A DNA stretch of 64,000 bases from Clostridiales bacterium COT073_COT-073 (lineage in GTDB: Bacteria > Bacillota > Clostridia > Lachnospirales > Vallitaleaceae), in the NCBI GenBank assembly GCA_003858485.1, contig RQYD01000003.1:78761-142760 (forward strand), read 5' to 3'. Position 1 is the stretch's first letter; every line of letters begins with the position of its first letter. The notes beneath the pieces were generated by a model. The model was not told the origin of the DNA. It saw only the letters and a list, made by a program, of their open reading frames with translations, and ran no database searches. Shown here piece by piece: positions 9,050 through 18,513 of this stretch. The position numbers were made by a program, and so were the translations under genes.

Positions 9050-9132
9050 GCAGCTGTGGCGGAATGGCAGACGCGCTAGATTCAGGATCTAGTGGTTGCA
9101 AAACCATAGGGGTTCAAGTCCCCTCAGCTGTA
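9050..9132 (+). tRNA. tRNA-Leu (anticodon CAG)
   Basis: 83 nt. The acceptor GCAGCTG pairs with CAGCTGT (closing G-U pair), discriminator A. The anticodon stem CTAGA/TCTAG encloses loop TTCAGGA, giving anticodon CAG. The T-arm is GGGGTTCAAGTCCCC. No encoded CCA. It is 12 nt after the first tRNA-Leu and shares its promoter. Its 3' end recurs 181 bp downstream (9297-9318). Confidence 0.93.
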
Positions 9133-9133
9133 T

Positions 9134-9173
9134 AGAATAAAAAATGCACCCATTAGGGTGCATTTTTTATTCT
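9134..9173 (+). terminator. terminator of the tRNA-Leu operon
   Basis: Perfect 18-bp stem (9134-9151 with 9156-9173) and ATTA loop. The GC-rich core GCACCC/GGGTGC is flanked by A and T runs, so it should work in both directions. It begins two bases after the second tRNA. Confidence 0.9.
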
Positions 9174-9296
9174 ATGAATGCGAAAAGAGGGGGCTTGAAC
9201 GGAGGTGATAGCAAGTGCCAGTGGCACTTGCGAGCCGACGGGCCTGAAAGCGCGTGCAAAAACTAAAATAGGAAAAAAAGAGCAAGCGCGCGGAGG

Positions 9297-9318
9297 AAGT
9301 CCCCTCAGCTGTATAGAA
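9297..9318 (+). repeat. 22-bp duplicate of the tRNA-Leu(CAG) 3' end
   Basis: AAGTCCCCTCAGCTGTATAG plus two A repeats exactly the T-arm/acceptor 3' end at 9116-9137, without the rest of the tRNA. This is the pattern left by tRNA-targeted integration or by local tandem duplication. No integrase is visible. Confidence 0.75.
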
Positions 9319-9403
9319 ACAAAGGAGCTAGAGGCTCTGCATAGGGCAAATGCTGCGAAGGATGCATTTGCAAAATGCAAGAGCCTCTGCGAATGACTTG
9401 CGA

Positions 9404-9471
9404 GTATAGAATAAAAAATGCACCCATTAGGGTGCATTTTTTATTCTATGAATGCGAAAAGAGGGGGCTTG
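9404..9471 (+). repeat. 68-bp direct duplicate including a second copy of the terminator
   Basis: 9404-9471 is identical to 9130-9197. It includes the 40-bp terminator (second copy 9408-9447) and the downstream GAATGCGAAAAGAGGGGGC. The 206 bp between the copies hold the 22-bp tRNA-end duplicate and no gene. The remaining 9472-9701 leads to the SLH protein and has no clear feature beyond a TATAAT at 9641-9646. Confidence 0.85.
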
Positions 9472-9701
9472 CCTGCCCACTGCGGAATTGACTTTTTGGC
9501 AACCGGCTTTTTCGTTGAACGCGAATTGCTCGCAATTCGCTGCCTCTTTGTTTTGGGAAGATTACTCGCCGCCGGCAATATGATGTAAGATTTTCATTGG
9601 ATTTTAATTCGATTCTAATTCTTTTTCTGTTATATCATAGTATAATATCTACGTTTATACCTTTAGCAACAAATATTAAATTTTTACTAAGGAGTTAATT
9701 T

Positions 9702-12700
9702 ATGAAAAAAATGAAACAGCGATTATCGGTGATGATGGCGATTATTATGTTGTTTGCCCTCTTTCCTTCTTTTTCAGTGGGGGTTCTTGCGGCGGGTGAG
9801 CCTTATTTTATTAATGGTATAGGAGTTTTTGCAAACGGAGTACCGATCGTAATTGAAGCCGGAAATGCTCCGAATACCTCTAAGATAAGATATGGAAATA
9901 ATCGATACTTAGATTTAGATCCATCCAAGCCCGGAGATCAAATTGAAGCAGATTTATCGGGGGAAGAACTTTATGGCGGTTCTAACAGAGGGCATGTAGA
10001 GAAAAGCTCTATCACCATGACCGGTGGTAATGTTAAATTGATTTTCGGAGGCGGTTTTGGATATAGAGTGAAAGGAGAGGTTAATATTGATATTTCGGGG
10101 GACTCAACAGTAAGTACTCTTTTTGGGGGTGGATTTGGTGCGGATGTTGATGGAACAGTTACTATCAATATTTCCGGAGGAACAATAAAAAACTCTATTT
10201 CCGGAGCCGGCTCTCATGATACGACCTCATCAGCGGGTGGTTCTGTGCAGGCGGTATTTATCAATATTACCGGCGGCACGAATGAGGGTATAATTTATGG
10301 TGGCGGATACAAAGGTGGTGCAGTTAAAAAAGATGTTCATATAGCTATTTCCCAAAATGCTAAGGTAAAGGATGTTGTAGGAGGAGGGCTTGAAAGTGCT
10401 GTGCAGGGAAGTACCAATATCATGATTTCAGATCATGCGACTGCCGGCGACATTTATGGTGGCGGATACAAAAATGGTGAGGTTGCCAAGAATACGAATA
10501 TTAAGATTGGGGGAAACGCTAAAGTAGAAAATATTTATGGCGGTGGAGCTCATCATGATACAATATCCAGCTTAGTAAAGGGAAATGCCAGTATAACCGT
10601 TACCGGCAGCAGCATTGTTGTAGGAAAGGTATATGGTGATGGAGAGAATGGTATGCAGTCTGTCCAAGGAACAAAAAATGGAATGATTAGCTCTGCTGCC
10701 AAGATAGATCAAAATAGTTTTACCAATCTTATTGCTAAAGATGAAAATCATAACTGGCATATCAAGGGTAATGTAAGCTTAAAGTCAGATCAGAGCATTA
10801 CGGTTGAAGCAAACGAAAAGCTTAGCATACCGGTTGGAGTGGCCTTGAATATAGATGGGGAGATTGAGAATCAAGGAGTATTACATGTAGAAGGTACTTT
10901 AACAGGAAGTGGACAGTTGACCGGAAGCGGAAAATTTCAAACAGTAGTAGAGAATCTGAGGCCGGAAGATATCAGTGTCAAAGACTATACATACACAGGA
11001 GAAGAGATTAATCCGGAGCATAAGATACATAAAAAAATTACCATGCTAAATCAGGATTTTGATATTGTAAACTGGAAATTTGAAGCAATTGATCCAGCAA
11101 TGGTTAAAGCGGCGGGAACTTATCGCTTGACATACAAAAAGAAAAATGAAGAGGTAAGGACGACCAAAGATTTTCAGGTTACACCGGCAAATCAAGGTGG
11201 CAGTATTCGGCTGGCTAAACAAGATACCAATCATGACGGCAAGGTGAATGCAGGCGATATTTTATCGGTTGATGTGGCTGATTTAAATCCTCAAGGTGGT
11301 ACACTAAACTATTCATGGAAGAAAAAATCAGGAGCTGTGGAGAAAGAAATAGCGACGACAGCTACATATACCATTCAAGCAGGAGATGCAGGAGTGGAGA
11401 TATACTGTGAGGTAGCCTTTTCCGGAAATACAGTAGGTAGCCTGAAAACAGAGACGATAATGCTAAAGTTACCGGCACCGGTTATTAACTTCCCGACAGC
11501 CGGTACAATAGAGTATGGTCAAAAATTAAAGGACAGTATGCTAAGCGGTGGCAGTACCGAGTATGGAAGCTTTGCCTGGAAAAATCCAGAAACAGAGCCA
11601 ACTGTAGATAATACAGGATATGAGGTAGTCTTTATGCCAACTCCGGAAACAATTGCCAAATACGAAGCGATAGCAGTGACCGATAAAAAAATAGCAATTG
11701 TAGTTACACCGGCAAATCAAGGGGGCAGCATTCGGCTGGTCAGACAAGATACCAATCATGATGGCAAGGTAAATGCAGGCGATATTTTATCGGTTGATCT
11801 GGCTGATTTAAATCCTCAAGGTGGTACACTAAGCTATTCATGGAAGAAAAAATCAGGAACGATGATTACCGAAATAGTGACAACAGATACATATACGATT
11901 CAGCTTGGAGATGAAGGAGCGGAGATATACTGTGAGGTAGCCTTTTCCGGAAATACGGTGGGTAGCCTGAAAACAGATGCAGTAATGCCAAAGTTACCGG
12001 CACCGGTTATTATTTTTCCAACCGCAACAGCGATTAATCAGGGTCAAAAATTAAAGGACAGTATGTTAAGTGGTGGCAGTTCCGAGTATGGAAGCTTTGC
12101 CTGGAAAAATCCGGAAACAGAGCCAACCGTAGATAATACCGGATATGAGGTAGTCTTTACGCCAACTTCGGAAACAATTGCCAAATACGAAACGATAGCG
12201 GTAACAAGCCAAAAGGTTGCAATAGTAGTGAATAAGGTTGCACCGATTCAAAATATTGTTTTGTCCAGTTACGCGCCGAAGATGGATCAACAGAAAGGAA
12301 AGCCGGAAAAGAAGACGGTGGAAAAAGGAAAGATACAATTTATTGATGTAAAGCCGGAAGATTATTTTGCAGAGGCTGTAAACTGGGCAATTGAAAATGA
12401 TATTGTCAAAGGAACATCAGAAAATATGTTTTCTCCGCATAATATCTGTACCAGAGCAGAAATGGTTACTTTTTTATGGAGAGCGGTTGGAAGTTCGCCG
12501 GCTACTATATTAAGTCCTTTCAGCGATGTAAGAACGACAGAGTATTATAGTGAAGCGGTAAGTTGGGCAGCTAAAAATAATGTAATAAGAGGAATAAATG
12601 AAAATCAGTTTGGTCCCGATTTAAATTGTACAAGAGCACAAATGCTTGCTATGCTGTATAGATATGCCAATTATCCGGTATCAAATGAGAGAATAAGATT

Positions 12701-12869
12701 TGTTGATGTGCAGGCTGATGCCTATTATGTGGCAGCGGTTACTTGGGCAACTGAAAAAGGGATTACAAAAGGGACAAGTGAGAGTACATTTAGTCCGGAT
12801 GCGGAATGCACCAGAGCCCAAATCATTACTTTCTTATACAGAATGTATCAGTTAAAAGCTGAGAATTAA
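9702..12869 (+). CDS. SLH-anchored surface protein with glycine-rich beta-repeat domain
   Basis: 1055 aa secreted cell-surface protein. A signal peptide covers residues ~1-31 (KKMKQR, hydrophobic core, cleavage near VLAAG). Residues ~85-330 hold about ten imperfect repeats of the form ITGG.N..IYGGG, suggesting a beta-solenoid. Residues 494-843 are two 175-aa repeats. Each opens with DTNHDGKVNAGD, an EF-hand/dockerin-like calcium loop, and closes with an Ig-like EYGQKLKDSMLSGG segment. Three SLH domains at ~876-1050 (for example YFAEAVNWAIENDIVKG and TRAEMVTFLWRA) should bind pyruvylated wall polymer. A spaced AAGGAG precedes the ATG. It is monocistronic and followed by a terminator. Ligand or enzymatic role unknown; it could be an adhesin or a structural S-layer component. 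Confidence 0.85.
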   Translation: MKKMKQRLSVMMAIIMLFALFPSFSVGVLAAGEPYFINGIGVFANGVPIVIEAGNAPNTSKIRYGNNRYLDLDPSKPGDQIEADLSGEELYGGSNRGHVEKSSITMTGGNVKLIFGGGFGYRVKGEVNIDISGDSTVSTLFGGGFGADVDGTVTINISGGTIKNSISGAGSHDTTSSAGGSVQAVFINITGGTNEGIIYGGGYKGGAVKKDVHIAISQNAKVKDVVGGGLESAVQGSTNIMISDHATAGDIYGGGYKNGEVAKNTNIKIGGNAKVENIYGGGAHHDTISSLVKGNASITVTGSSIVVGKVYGDGENGMQSVQGTKNGMISSAAKIDQNSFTNLIAKDENHNWHIKGNVSLKSDQSITVEANEKLSIPVGVALNIDGEIENQGVLHVEGTLTGSGQLTGSGKFQTVVENLRPEDISVKDYTYTGEEINPEHKIHKKITMLNQDFDIVNWKFEAIDPAMVKAAGTYRLTYKKKNEEVRTTKDFQVTPANQGGSIRLAKQDTNHDGKVNAGDILSVDVADLNPQGGTLNYSWKKKSGAVEKEIATTATYTIQAGDAGVEIYCEVAFSGNTVGSLKTETIMLKLPAPVINFPTAGTIEYGQKLKDSMLSGGSTEYGSFAWKNPETEPTVDNTGYEVVFMPTPETIAKYEAIAVTDKKIAIVVTPANQGGSIRLVRQDTNHDGKVNAGDILSVDLADLNPQGGTLSYSWKKKSGTMITEIVTTDTYTIQLGDEGAEIYCEVAFSGNTVGSLKTDAVMPKLPAPVIIFPTATAINQGQKLKDSMLSGGSSEYGSFAWKNPETEPTVDNTGYEVVFTPTSETIAKYETIAVTSQKVAIVVNKVAPIQNIVLSSYAPKMDQQKGKPEKKTVEKGKIQFIDVKPEDYFAEAVNWAIENDIVKGTSENMFSPHNICTRAEMVTFLWRAVGSSPATILSPFSDVRTTEYYSEAVSWAAKNNVIRGINENQFGPDLNCTRAQMLAMLYRYANYPVSNERIRFVDVQADAYYVAAVTWATEKGITKGTSESTFSPDAECTRAQIITFLYRMYQLKAEN
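11181..12230 (+). repeat. two tandem 525-bp coding repeats
   Basis: Within the SLH protein gene, ACACCGGCAAATCAAGG occurs at 11181 and again at 11706, and the two 525-bp units (175 codons each) are closely similar along their whole length at DNA level. This indicates a fairly recent in-frame duplication. Confidence 0.85.
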
Positions 12870-12930
12870 GAAAGGTTTACCTGTTCAATAAAATTATTGC
12901 ATATAGATGATGGATTTAAAATAAAGAATC

Positions 12931-12974
12931 AGGGAGTATAGCCAAATGATAGAAAGGGTTTATACTCCCTTTTT
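12931..12974 (+). terminator. terminator after the SLH protein gene
   Basis: Perfect 10-bp stem AGGGAGTATA/TATACTCCCT (12931-12940 with 12961-12970) and a T run, 61 bp past the stop codon. Confidence 0.8.
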
Positions 12975-13059
12975 GATGTTTAGAGGTCATTTTGTAATTG
13001 ATCCTGCTGTTTTTATTTATGCCTGGCACTTCTGGTTATTCTAAGGATGTAGTTATTTA

Positions 13060-13206
13060 CTCAACTTTCCCACGTTCTCTGGAACAGTCTTTTTTATGGC
13101 ATGTGCCGCGGAAGCATCTTTTCGCAGAAAAGTGCGAAAGCGGGGGAACCCATGTGCCCGCTCCCTGGAGCGGGATAGAGCCAAAAAAGACTGTGGAAAA
13201 GTTGAG
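13060..13206 (+). repeat. MITE-like element, copy B (147 bp, internally deleted)
   Basis: Same terminal inverted repeats as copy A, with one mismatch at the right end, and a perfect 7-bp target duplication TTATTTA on both sides (13053-13059 and 13207-13213). About 93 bp of the middle are missing relative to the 240-bp form. The right-end hairpin CCCGCTCCCTGGAGCGGG is kept. It lies 14 bp past the queH stop. Confidence 0.88.
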
Positions 13207-13219
13207 TTATTTATATATG

Positions 13220-13852
13220 TTATGTATTCTTTTTTCTGCTTTCGGCCTCTTTCATGGAAAAAGCACAGCCGCAGTAATCCTGGCGATACATATCAAATTG
13301 CCTGGACAATTCAACGGAGCGTTGATATCCCCCCCGTTTTTTAAAGTCGGAGGGAAGATGTTTGACACCATATTCCTGGCCGATGCGTTCTCCGATTTCA
13401 TTTAAAATCTGGGAGTTTTTATGAGGGCTGATAGTCAGCGTGGTGGTAAAATAATCAAAATTATTTTCCTTAGCCAGTAAGGCCGCTTCAGTCAAACGTA
13501 AATCATAACAAGCCTGGCAGCGCTCACCACCTTCTCTTTCCTGAGATAAACCTTTAACTATACGATAATATTTTTCGGTTTCATATTTTCCGGAGATAAA
13601 ATGAATAGGATGTTTGGGAGTCAACTTTTTAATCAGTCTTTCCTGCTCATCGACCCGAAACCAGTATTCGTCTTCAGGATAGATGTTGGGGTTATAGTAA
13701 AATACAGTAATGGCAAAATAGTCCGATAAATATTCCAGCACATAGGAACTGCATGGTCCACAGCAACTATGAAGCAATAAGGAAGGAATTTTTGCTGATT
13801 CTTCAACCTTATGAATGATTTTATCTAATTCTGATTGGTAATTTATTTTCAT
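13220..13852 (-). CDS. queH: epoxyqueuosine reductase QueH
   Basis: 210 aa, the usual QueH (formerly DUF208) length. It carries out the last step of queuosine synthesis in tRNA, reducing epoxyqueuosine, as the non-orthologous replacement of QueG. The conserved cysteines that hold the Fe-S and second metal sites are all present: HSCCGPCS (~28-35), GERCQACYDLRL (~108-119) and DYCGCAFS near the C-terminus. A MITE-like insertion lies immediately after its stop. Monocistronic on minus; no other queuosine genes in the window. Confidence 0.93.
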   Translation of the reverse strand: MKINYQSELDKIIHKVEESAKIPSLLLHSCCGPCSSYVLEYLSDYFAITVFYYNPNIYPEDEYWFRVDEQERLIKKLTPKHPIHFISGKYETEKYYRIVKGLSQEREGGERCQACYDLRLTEAALLAKENNFDYFTTTLTISPHKNSQILNEIGERIGQEYGVKHLPSDFKKRGGYQRSVELSRQFDMYRQDYCGCAFSMKEAESRKKNT

Positions 13853-14010
13853 TTTTTTCTCCCATTGATTTTAAATTAAGTTTATATATAGACAAATACT
13901 TAGATTTTCAAAGTTAAATTAAATACAGTATAACATATGAAGTAAATTTATTAAATTGGAAAAACTTTAAATTTATGTTATAATGTACAAGAATAATCCA
14001 TGAGTGGGCT

Positions 14011-14064
14011 GGGCTTCACCTCAAGAGATATAGGCTTACATGAATATTTCTTTAGGTGAAGCCC
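14011..14064. other. isolated long inverted repeat
   Basis: Perfect 11-bp arms GGGCTTCACCT/AGGTGAAGCCC (14011-14021 with 14054-14064), extendable to about 17 of 20 pairs, around a 32-nt loop. No T run follows, so it is not an obvious terminator. It is the only structure I see in the 424-bp gap between queH and the patatin-like gene. Confidence 0.55.
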
Positions 14065-14276
14065 GGCATATGAGCGGAAACAAATATCGGGAAATGGACA
14101 TTTTTCGATTACGTTCAGAGAATTTATGTTATTATGAATAATGGTTGTAAAAATAGATACTAAAAATCTATTTGTTTGAGGATGAGCTCAAATTACAAAA
14201 TAAGAAAAAGACTTTGCAAATGTGTTGAGTAATCAGAGACGGAAAATAAAATGTGTGTAATTGGGAGGATAGAGAG

Positions 14277-15068
14277 ATGGATCAAAAAATTGGGTTATAT
14301 TTACAAGGCGGCGGAGCAAAAGGTGCTTTTCAAGTAGGAGCATTAAAGGCCTTGGCTGAGAAGGGAATCGATTTTGATGTGATTGTGGGAACGTCAATTG
14401 GTGCAATTAATGGAATGATGATTTTCTACAAAGGTTACCATCGTCTGGAAGAATTGTGGCTGGAAATGTTAAAAGGCCATTATGATAAAGACAGAAAAGC
14501 GCCGGTATTGGAAACCAGAGAAGTAGTCGCAGATATTTTTAAGTATTTAAAAGGGCAAAGAGAAAGCGGGATTGAACACTTTTTTGTAAATTATGCACCA
14601 GTTGAGAATAGGCATATTCGTCATGAATTCCGGGATTTAAAATCAGAAAATGATGAAAAAGTTCAGGCATATGTCAGAGCTTCTTCCCTGTTACCTAATT
14701 TTTATAGTTGGCCGGATTTGGAATTGGCAGGTAAAACGCAGCAGGATATTTTCAGGGAATTAATTATGGCCGGTAGCTATGATGGCTATCTATTAGATGG
14801 AGGCTTATTAAATAATCGCTTTTTAGAACCGTTTTTGTTAACACCGGTCACAACCATTTACGGGATCGTGTTTGAGCATGATTTTATAGTGCCGGATTCC
14901 ATTTGGGAAAAATATCGGCCGGAGCAGGTCATTATTATCAAACCGGATTTTGTCTTTGGTGAAAATGATTCCATGCTTTTTAGTGAAGAAAATTTCAAAA
15001 AATGGTATGCGGCAGGATATCAACAAGCTAAGATTACCTTGGAAAATATTATAGATTCTCAATGTTAG
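14277..15068 (+). CDS. patatin-like phospholipase
   Basis: 263 aa, a small bacterial patatin of the RssA/YlbK type, a lipid acyl hydrolase. The oxyanion-hole motif LQGGGAKGAFQVGAL is at the N-terminus, the nucleophile motif GTSIGAING at ~38-46, and the dyad Asp lies in LLDGGLLNN (~175). I took the ATG at 14277 because GGGAGGA precedes it and homology starts at MDQKIGLYLQGGG; a longer frame adds only eight residues. No signal peptide, so cytoplasmic or membrane-associated. It stands alone, before a MITE-like element and clpE. Physiological substrate unknown. Confidence 0.88.
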   Translation: MDQKIGLYLQGGGAKGAFQVGALKALAEKGIDFDVIVGTSIGAINGMMIFYKGYHRLEELWLEMLKGHYDKDRKAPVLETREVVADIFKYLKGQRESGIEHFFVNYAPVENRHIRHEFRDLKSENDEKVQAYVRASSLLPNFYSWPDLELAGKTQQDIFRELIMAGSYDGYLLDGGLLNNRFLEPFLLTPVTTIYGIVFEHDFIVPDSIWEKYRPEQVIIIKPDFVFGENDSMLFSEENFKKWYAAGYQQAKITLENIIDSQC

Positions 15069-15191
15069 TTTTATGATAATTATATTAAAAACTAATAATA
15101 CTTTAAAAACAAAAGAGTATACTAAAAAGCTATCATATGTGAATGACCAAAATATGAAGAAAAGATTCAATTTAAAATATTTAATAAAAAA

Positions 15192-15352
15192 CTCAATATG
15201 TACACATTCTCCGGAACAGTCTTTTTAGGTATGTAACCGCCAGCCAGGTCGTATGCCCGAGCAGAAATGTGAAGCATCTCGACAGGGTAGTCTTGCACAG
15301 CAAGTTGCGAAAGAGACGGAGCAGAGCCCAAAAAGACAGTGGCAAAGTTGAG
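15192..15352 (+). repeat. MITE-like element, copy C (161 bp, diverged)
   Basis: The left end CTCAATATGTACACATTCTC is diverged, but then rejoins the family at GGAACAGTCTTTTT. The right end GACAGTGGCAAAGTTGAG is close to consensus. Flanks are A-rich (six A on both sides) without a clear 7-bp duplication. It ends 26 bp before the clpE start codon and about 8 bp before its ribosome binding site, so it occupies the 5' leader or promoter of clpE. Confidence 0.75.
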
Positions 15353-15378
15353 AAAAAACAAAAGAAAGGCTGTATAGA

Positions 15379-17685
15379 ATGAAATGTAATGTTTGCAATA
15401 AAAACACGGCAGTTGTTTTTATGACTAAAATAGACGGCGGCAAGCAGAGCAAAATTGGCTTATGCTTGCCCTGTGCCCAGCGGCAAGGGATTGCGCCATT
15501 GGATGAAATGCTGGCCCAATCCGGAATGTCGCCGGAAGATATGAATAATATTAATGATCAGATGATGCAAATGCTGGATGATCCTCAGATTGGTGACAAA
15601 ATTAATCAGTTTATGGAAAATTTCGCTGGAGCTGGTGCCGGTTTTATTGATCCGACATTGGAAACGGAAGAAATGATAGGAGATTCGGGTCAGGAACTCC
15701 TGGCGGCAGAAGAAGATTCGCCTAGAAACACAGCAACTAAAACCAGGGTAAAAACCAATCGCCGAATCAAGCGTAAGAATTTGGATCAATTTGGGATTAA
15801 TTTAACTGAAAAGGCTAAAAAGGGCGAAGTTGACAGAATCATTGGCAGACAAAGGGAGATCGACCGGGTCATTCAAATTTTAAATCGTCGCCAAAAGAAC
15901 AATCCGGTTTTAATTGGTGAGCCGGGTGTTGGTAAAACAGCAATTGCTGAAGGATTAGCAGTAAGGATTGCCGAAGGAAATGTTCCACATAAATTATTGG
16001 GAACGGAAATTTATTTGCTGGATTTGGCTGGAGTTGTGTCCGGAACTCAATTTCGGGGACAGTTTGAAGGCCGGATGAAAGCCATTTTACACGAAGCAGT
16101 AGAGAGCGGCAATGTTATTTTGGTAATTGACGAAGTTCACAATATCACTGGTGCAGGCGGGGCAGAAAGCGGCTCAATGAATGCAGCCAATATCTTAAAA
16201 CCGGCTTTGGCCAGAGGAGATATTCAAGTTATCGGAGCTACTACATTGGAAGAATACCGGAAACATATTGAAAAGGATTCGGCACTGGAAAGACGCTTCC
16301 AAAAAGTATTAGTGGAAGAACCGGATGAAGCCGACAGTATTGAAATTATCAAAGGGATTAAAGATTATTATGAGAAATTTCATCATGTGATCATCTCCGA
16401 TCAGGTGATTGAATATGCTGTGCGGATGTCCAAGCGCTATATTCATGAACGTTATTTGCCGGATAAGGCGATCGACTTGATTGATGAAGCCGGTTCCAGA
16501 GCCAATTTAAAAAATTTAGGATTGGTGGAATTGGAAGCATTGAAAGCGGAGTTAGCCAAGACCATAGAAGAAAAGGAAATTGCGGCAGCGGCGGATGATT
16601 ATGAAAAGGCGGCCGATTGTCGGATGGATGAATTGCGCCTGGAAAATAAAATCAGGGAAATCGAAAAGCAGTGTGACCAAGTGGAATTGACTGAAGAATT
16701 GGTAGCAGATGTGATTGAATCCTGGACCAAGATACCGGTGCAAAAACTAACCGAAGAAGAGGCAATGAAACTAAAGCGCCTTAATACTCGCCTTAGCCGC
16801 TGGGTCAAAGGCCAGGAAGAAGCAATTTTAGCAGTATCGACTGCGATCAAGCGTCGCCGTTCCGGCTTTATGCCAAAACTGCGGCCGGCTTCCTTTATTT
16901 TTGTCGGCCCGACCGGAGTAGGTAAAACAGAATTGGCAAAAGCAGTGGCCAGAGAGCTGTTTGGCAGCGAGGATGCATTGCTGCGTTTTGATATGTCTGA
17001 ATTTATGGAAAAACACACAGTATCAAAGTTGATTGGAGCACCTCCAGGCTATATTGGCTATGATAGTGCCGGACAATTGACAGAAAGAGTACGCCGTCGT
17101 CCATATTCGGTAATTTTACTGGATGAAATTGAAAAAGCGCATCCGGATGTCTTTCATTTGCTGCTGCAAATCTTAGAAGATGGACGTTTGACCGACAGTC
17201 AGGGGCGGACAGTTAATTTTGAAAATACGATTTTGCTGATGACCAGTAATGCCGGTACTGATCGTAAGGGAGCAGGAATCGGTTTTAATCCAAGTGTGGA
17301 AAGAAGAACAGCCGATAAAGTCAAGTCGGCATTAAATGAATTCTTTAAACCGGAATTTATTAACCGGCTGGATGACATTATTGTATTCCAACCATTGACA
17401 AAAGAAAATCTGGGAGAAATTGTGGATATTATGATTGAACAGCTGCAAAAAACTACCAGAGAAAAGGGATTTTCCATTGAGATTTCGCCGCAGGTGAAAG
17501 AATTTTTGGTCAAAGATGGATATAATGAAAATTATGGGGCCAGACCATTGCGCCGCAGCATTACCCTTCATATTGAGGATGCTTTGGCTGAACTGTTTTT
17601 GGAAAAGCAATTGGAAAATGTGGAAAAAGTAGAATTTGTTATGGAAGAAGATAAGGTAAAAGCCATTCCTCATTATAGCGAATGA
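15379..17685 (+). CDS. clpE: Clp protease ATPase with N-terminal zinc finger (ClpE type)
   Basis: 768 aa Hsp100 unfoldase. The N-terminus has a four-cysteine zinc finger (CNVCNKNT...CLPCA, residues ~3-32) instead of the Clp_N repeats of ClpC, which is the mark of ClpE. The first AAA domain has GEPGVGKTA (~180) and VIDEVHN. A UVR-like coiled region lies at ~395-440. The second AAA domain has GPTGVGKTE (~513) and [11 protein letters not shown]. The IGF tripeptide in GAGIGFNPS (~632) matches the loop that docks on ClpP, so it should feed a ClpP protease encoded elsewhere. No CtsR box is evident upstream, where a MITE-like copy abuts the ribosome binding site. Confidence 0.9.
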   Translation: MKCNVCNKNTAVVFMTKIDGGKQSKIGLCLPCAQRQGIAPLDEMLAQSGMSPEDMNNINDQMMQMLDDPQIGDKINQFMENFAGAGAGFIDPTLETEEMIGDSGQELLAAEEDSPRNTATKTRVKTNRRIKRKNLDQFGINLTEKAKKGEVDRIIGRQREIDRVIQILNRRQKNNPVLIGEPGVGKTAIAEGLAVRIAEGNVPHKLLGTEIYLLDLAGVVSGTQFRGQFEGRMKAILHEAVESGNVILVIDEVHNITGAGGAESGSMNAANILKPALARGDIQVIGATTLEEYRKHIEKDSALERRFQKVLVEEPDEADSIEIIKGIKDYYEKFHHVIISDQVIEYAVRMSKRYIHERYLPDKAIDLIDEAGSRANLKNLGLVELEALKAELAKTIEEKEIAAAADDYEKAADCRMDELRLENKIREIEKQCDQVELTEELVADVIESWTKIPVQKLTEEEAMKLKRLNTRLSRWVKGQEEAILAVSTAIKRRRSGFMPKLRPASFIFVGPTGVGKTELAKAVARELFGSEDALLRFDMSEFMEKHTVSKLIGAPPGYIGYDSAGQLTERVRRRPYSVILLDEIEKAHPDVFHLLLQILEDGRLTDSQGRTVNFENTILLMTSNAGTDRKGAGIGFNPSVERRTADKVKSALNEFFKPEFINRLDDIIVFQPLTKENLGEIVDIMIEQLQKTTREKGFSIEISPQVKEFLVKDGYNENYGARPLRRSITLHIEDALAELFLEKQLENVEKVEFVMEEDKVKAIPHYSE

Positions 17686-17812
17686 TAATGATAGGCAACT
17701 AAGAACAGTTCCGGCACACATTAGGTTTTTGAGAAATGCCGGATGTCTGTATATGGCAGCGGGCTTACCGGTTGCTACCTGGCGCTGGTTCCCTGAAAAC
17801 TGAGAAAACAAC

Positions 17813-17860
17813 AAAGAGGCTTGTAAAATGATAATTGCATCATTTTCGGGCTTCTTTTTT
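17813..17860 (+). terminator. terminator after clpE
   Basis: Long stem in which AAAATGAT pairs with ATCATTTT around an AATTGC loop, extended by GAGGCTT/GGGCTTC with one bulge and closed by TTCTTTTTT. It lies 128 bp past the clpE stop. Confidence 0.7.
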
Positions 17861-18513
17861 CATACTTAAATGACTATTTGATGTGGGAAAACCGGTTTGA
17901 TAAAGAATTGCCGGGCTGTTTCCATTGTCAGACCAAATGTTGCACATCGCAGGGGTTAAAGTCTTGCAGCAAACAAAAGGCAAATCTGTAGTCTGAACAA
18001 ATGGCAAGGTAAATATGCAATAGATTGAAAAATCGAAACAGGATCTTAAATTGGATTCAAATTTCCTGGGATAAAGAGAGAAGATCCAATTCAGAAAGGG
18101 CATAAGAAGATCAGTAGTCAAAGATATTAACACAATTTGGCCTCAAAAAATAAAATGAATAAGAAAAAAGGCCTATTAATATAGAGAAAAATTCCCTGAT
18201 AAAAGTGCTGAATGATTAGAGAATATAAAAAAAACAAAAAATAATTTATGAATAAACAGCGAAATAACAAAAATAGACCAGAAAAATGAATAGTAATTAG
18301 TAATAATTGCTGTTTGAATATTCTGAAAAATTACATATGGCAGAATAAAAACTAAGATGTTTAAATTCGCTTGACGGCAGCATAGGCTATCGGTATAATT
18401 GGCAAATCGCAAGTAAATCTTGGAAATAGATGTTTTGCGTTCACCATAGATGAAACCGAAGAAACAGAGAAAGAAGAAAATAGAAGAAATGAAACAAGAA
18501 AGGAGCAGACAAG
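17861..18513. other. non-coding stretch before the sleB-like gene
   Basis: About 650 bp without a convincing gene. Open frames here lack ribosome binding sites and protein-like composition. I see no tRNA, riboswitch or repeat. The end is very A-rich and leads to AAGGAGC before the next gene. Confidence 0.5.
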
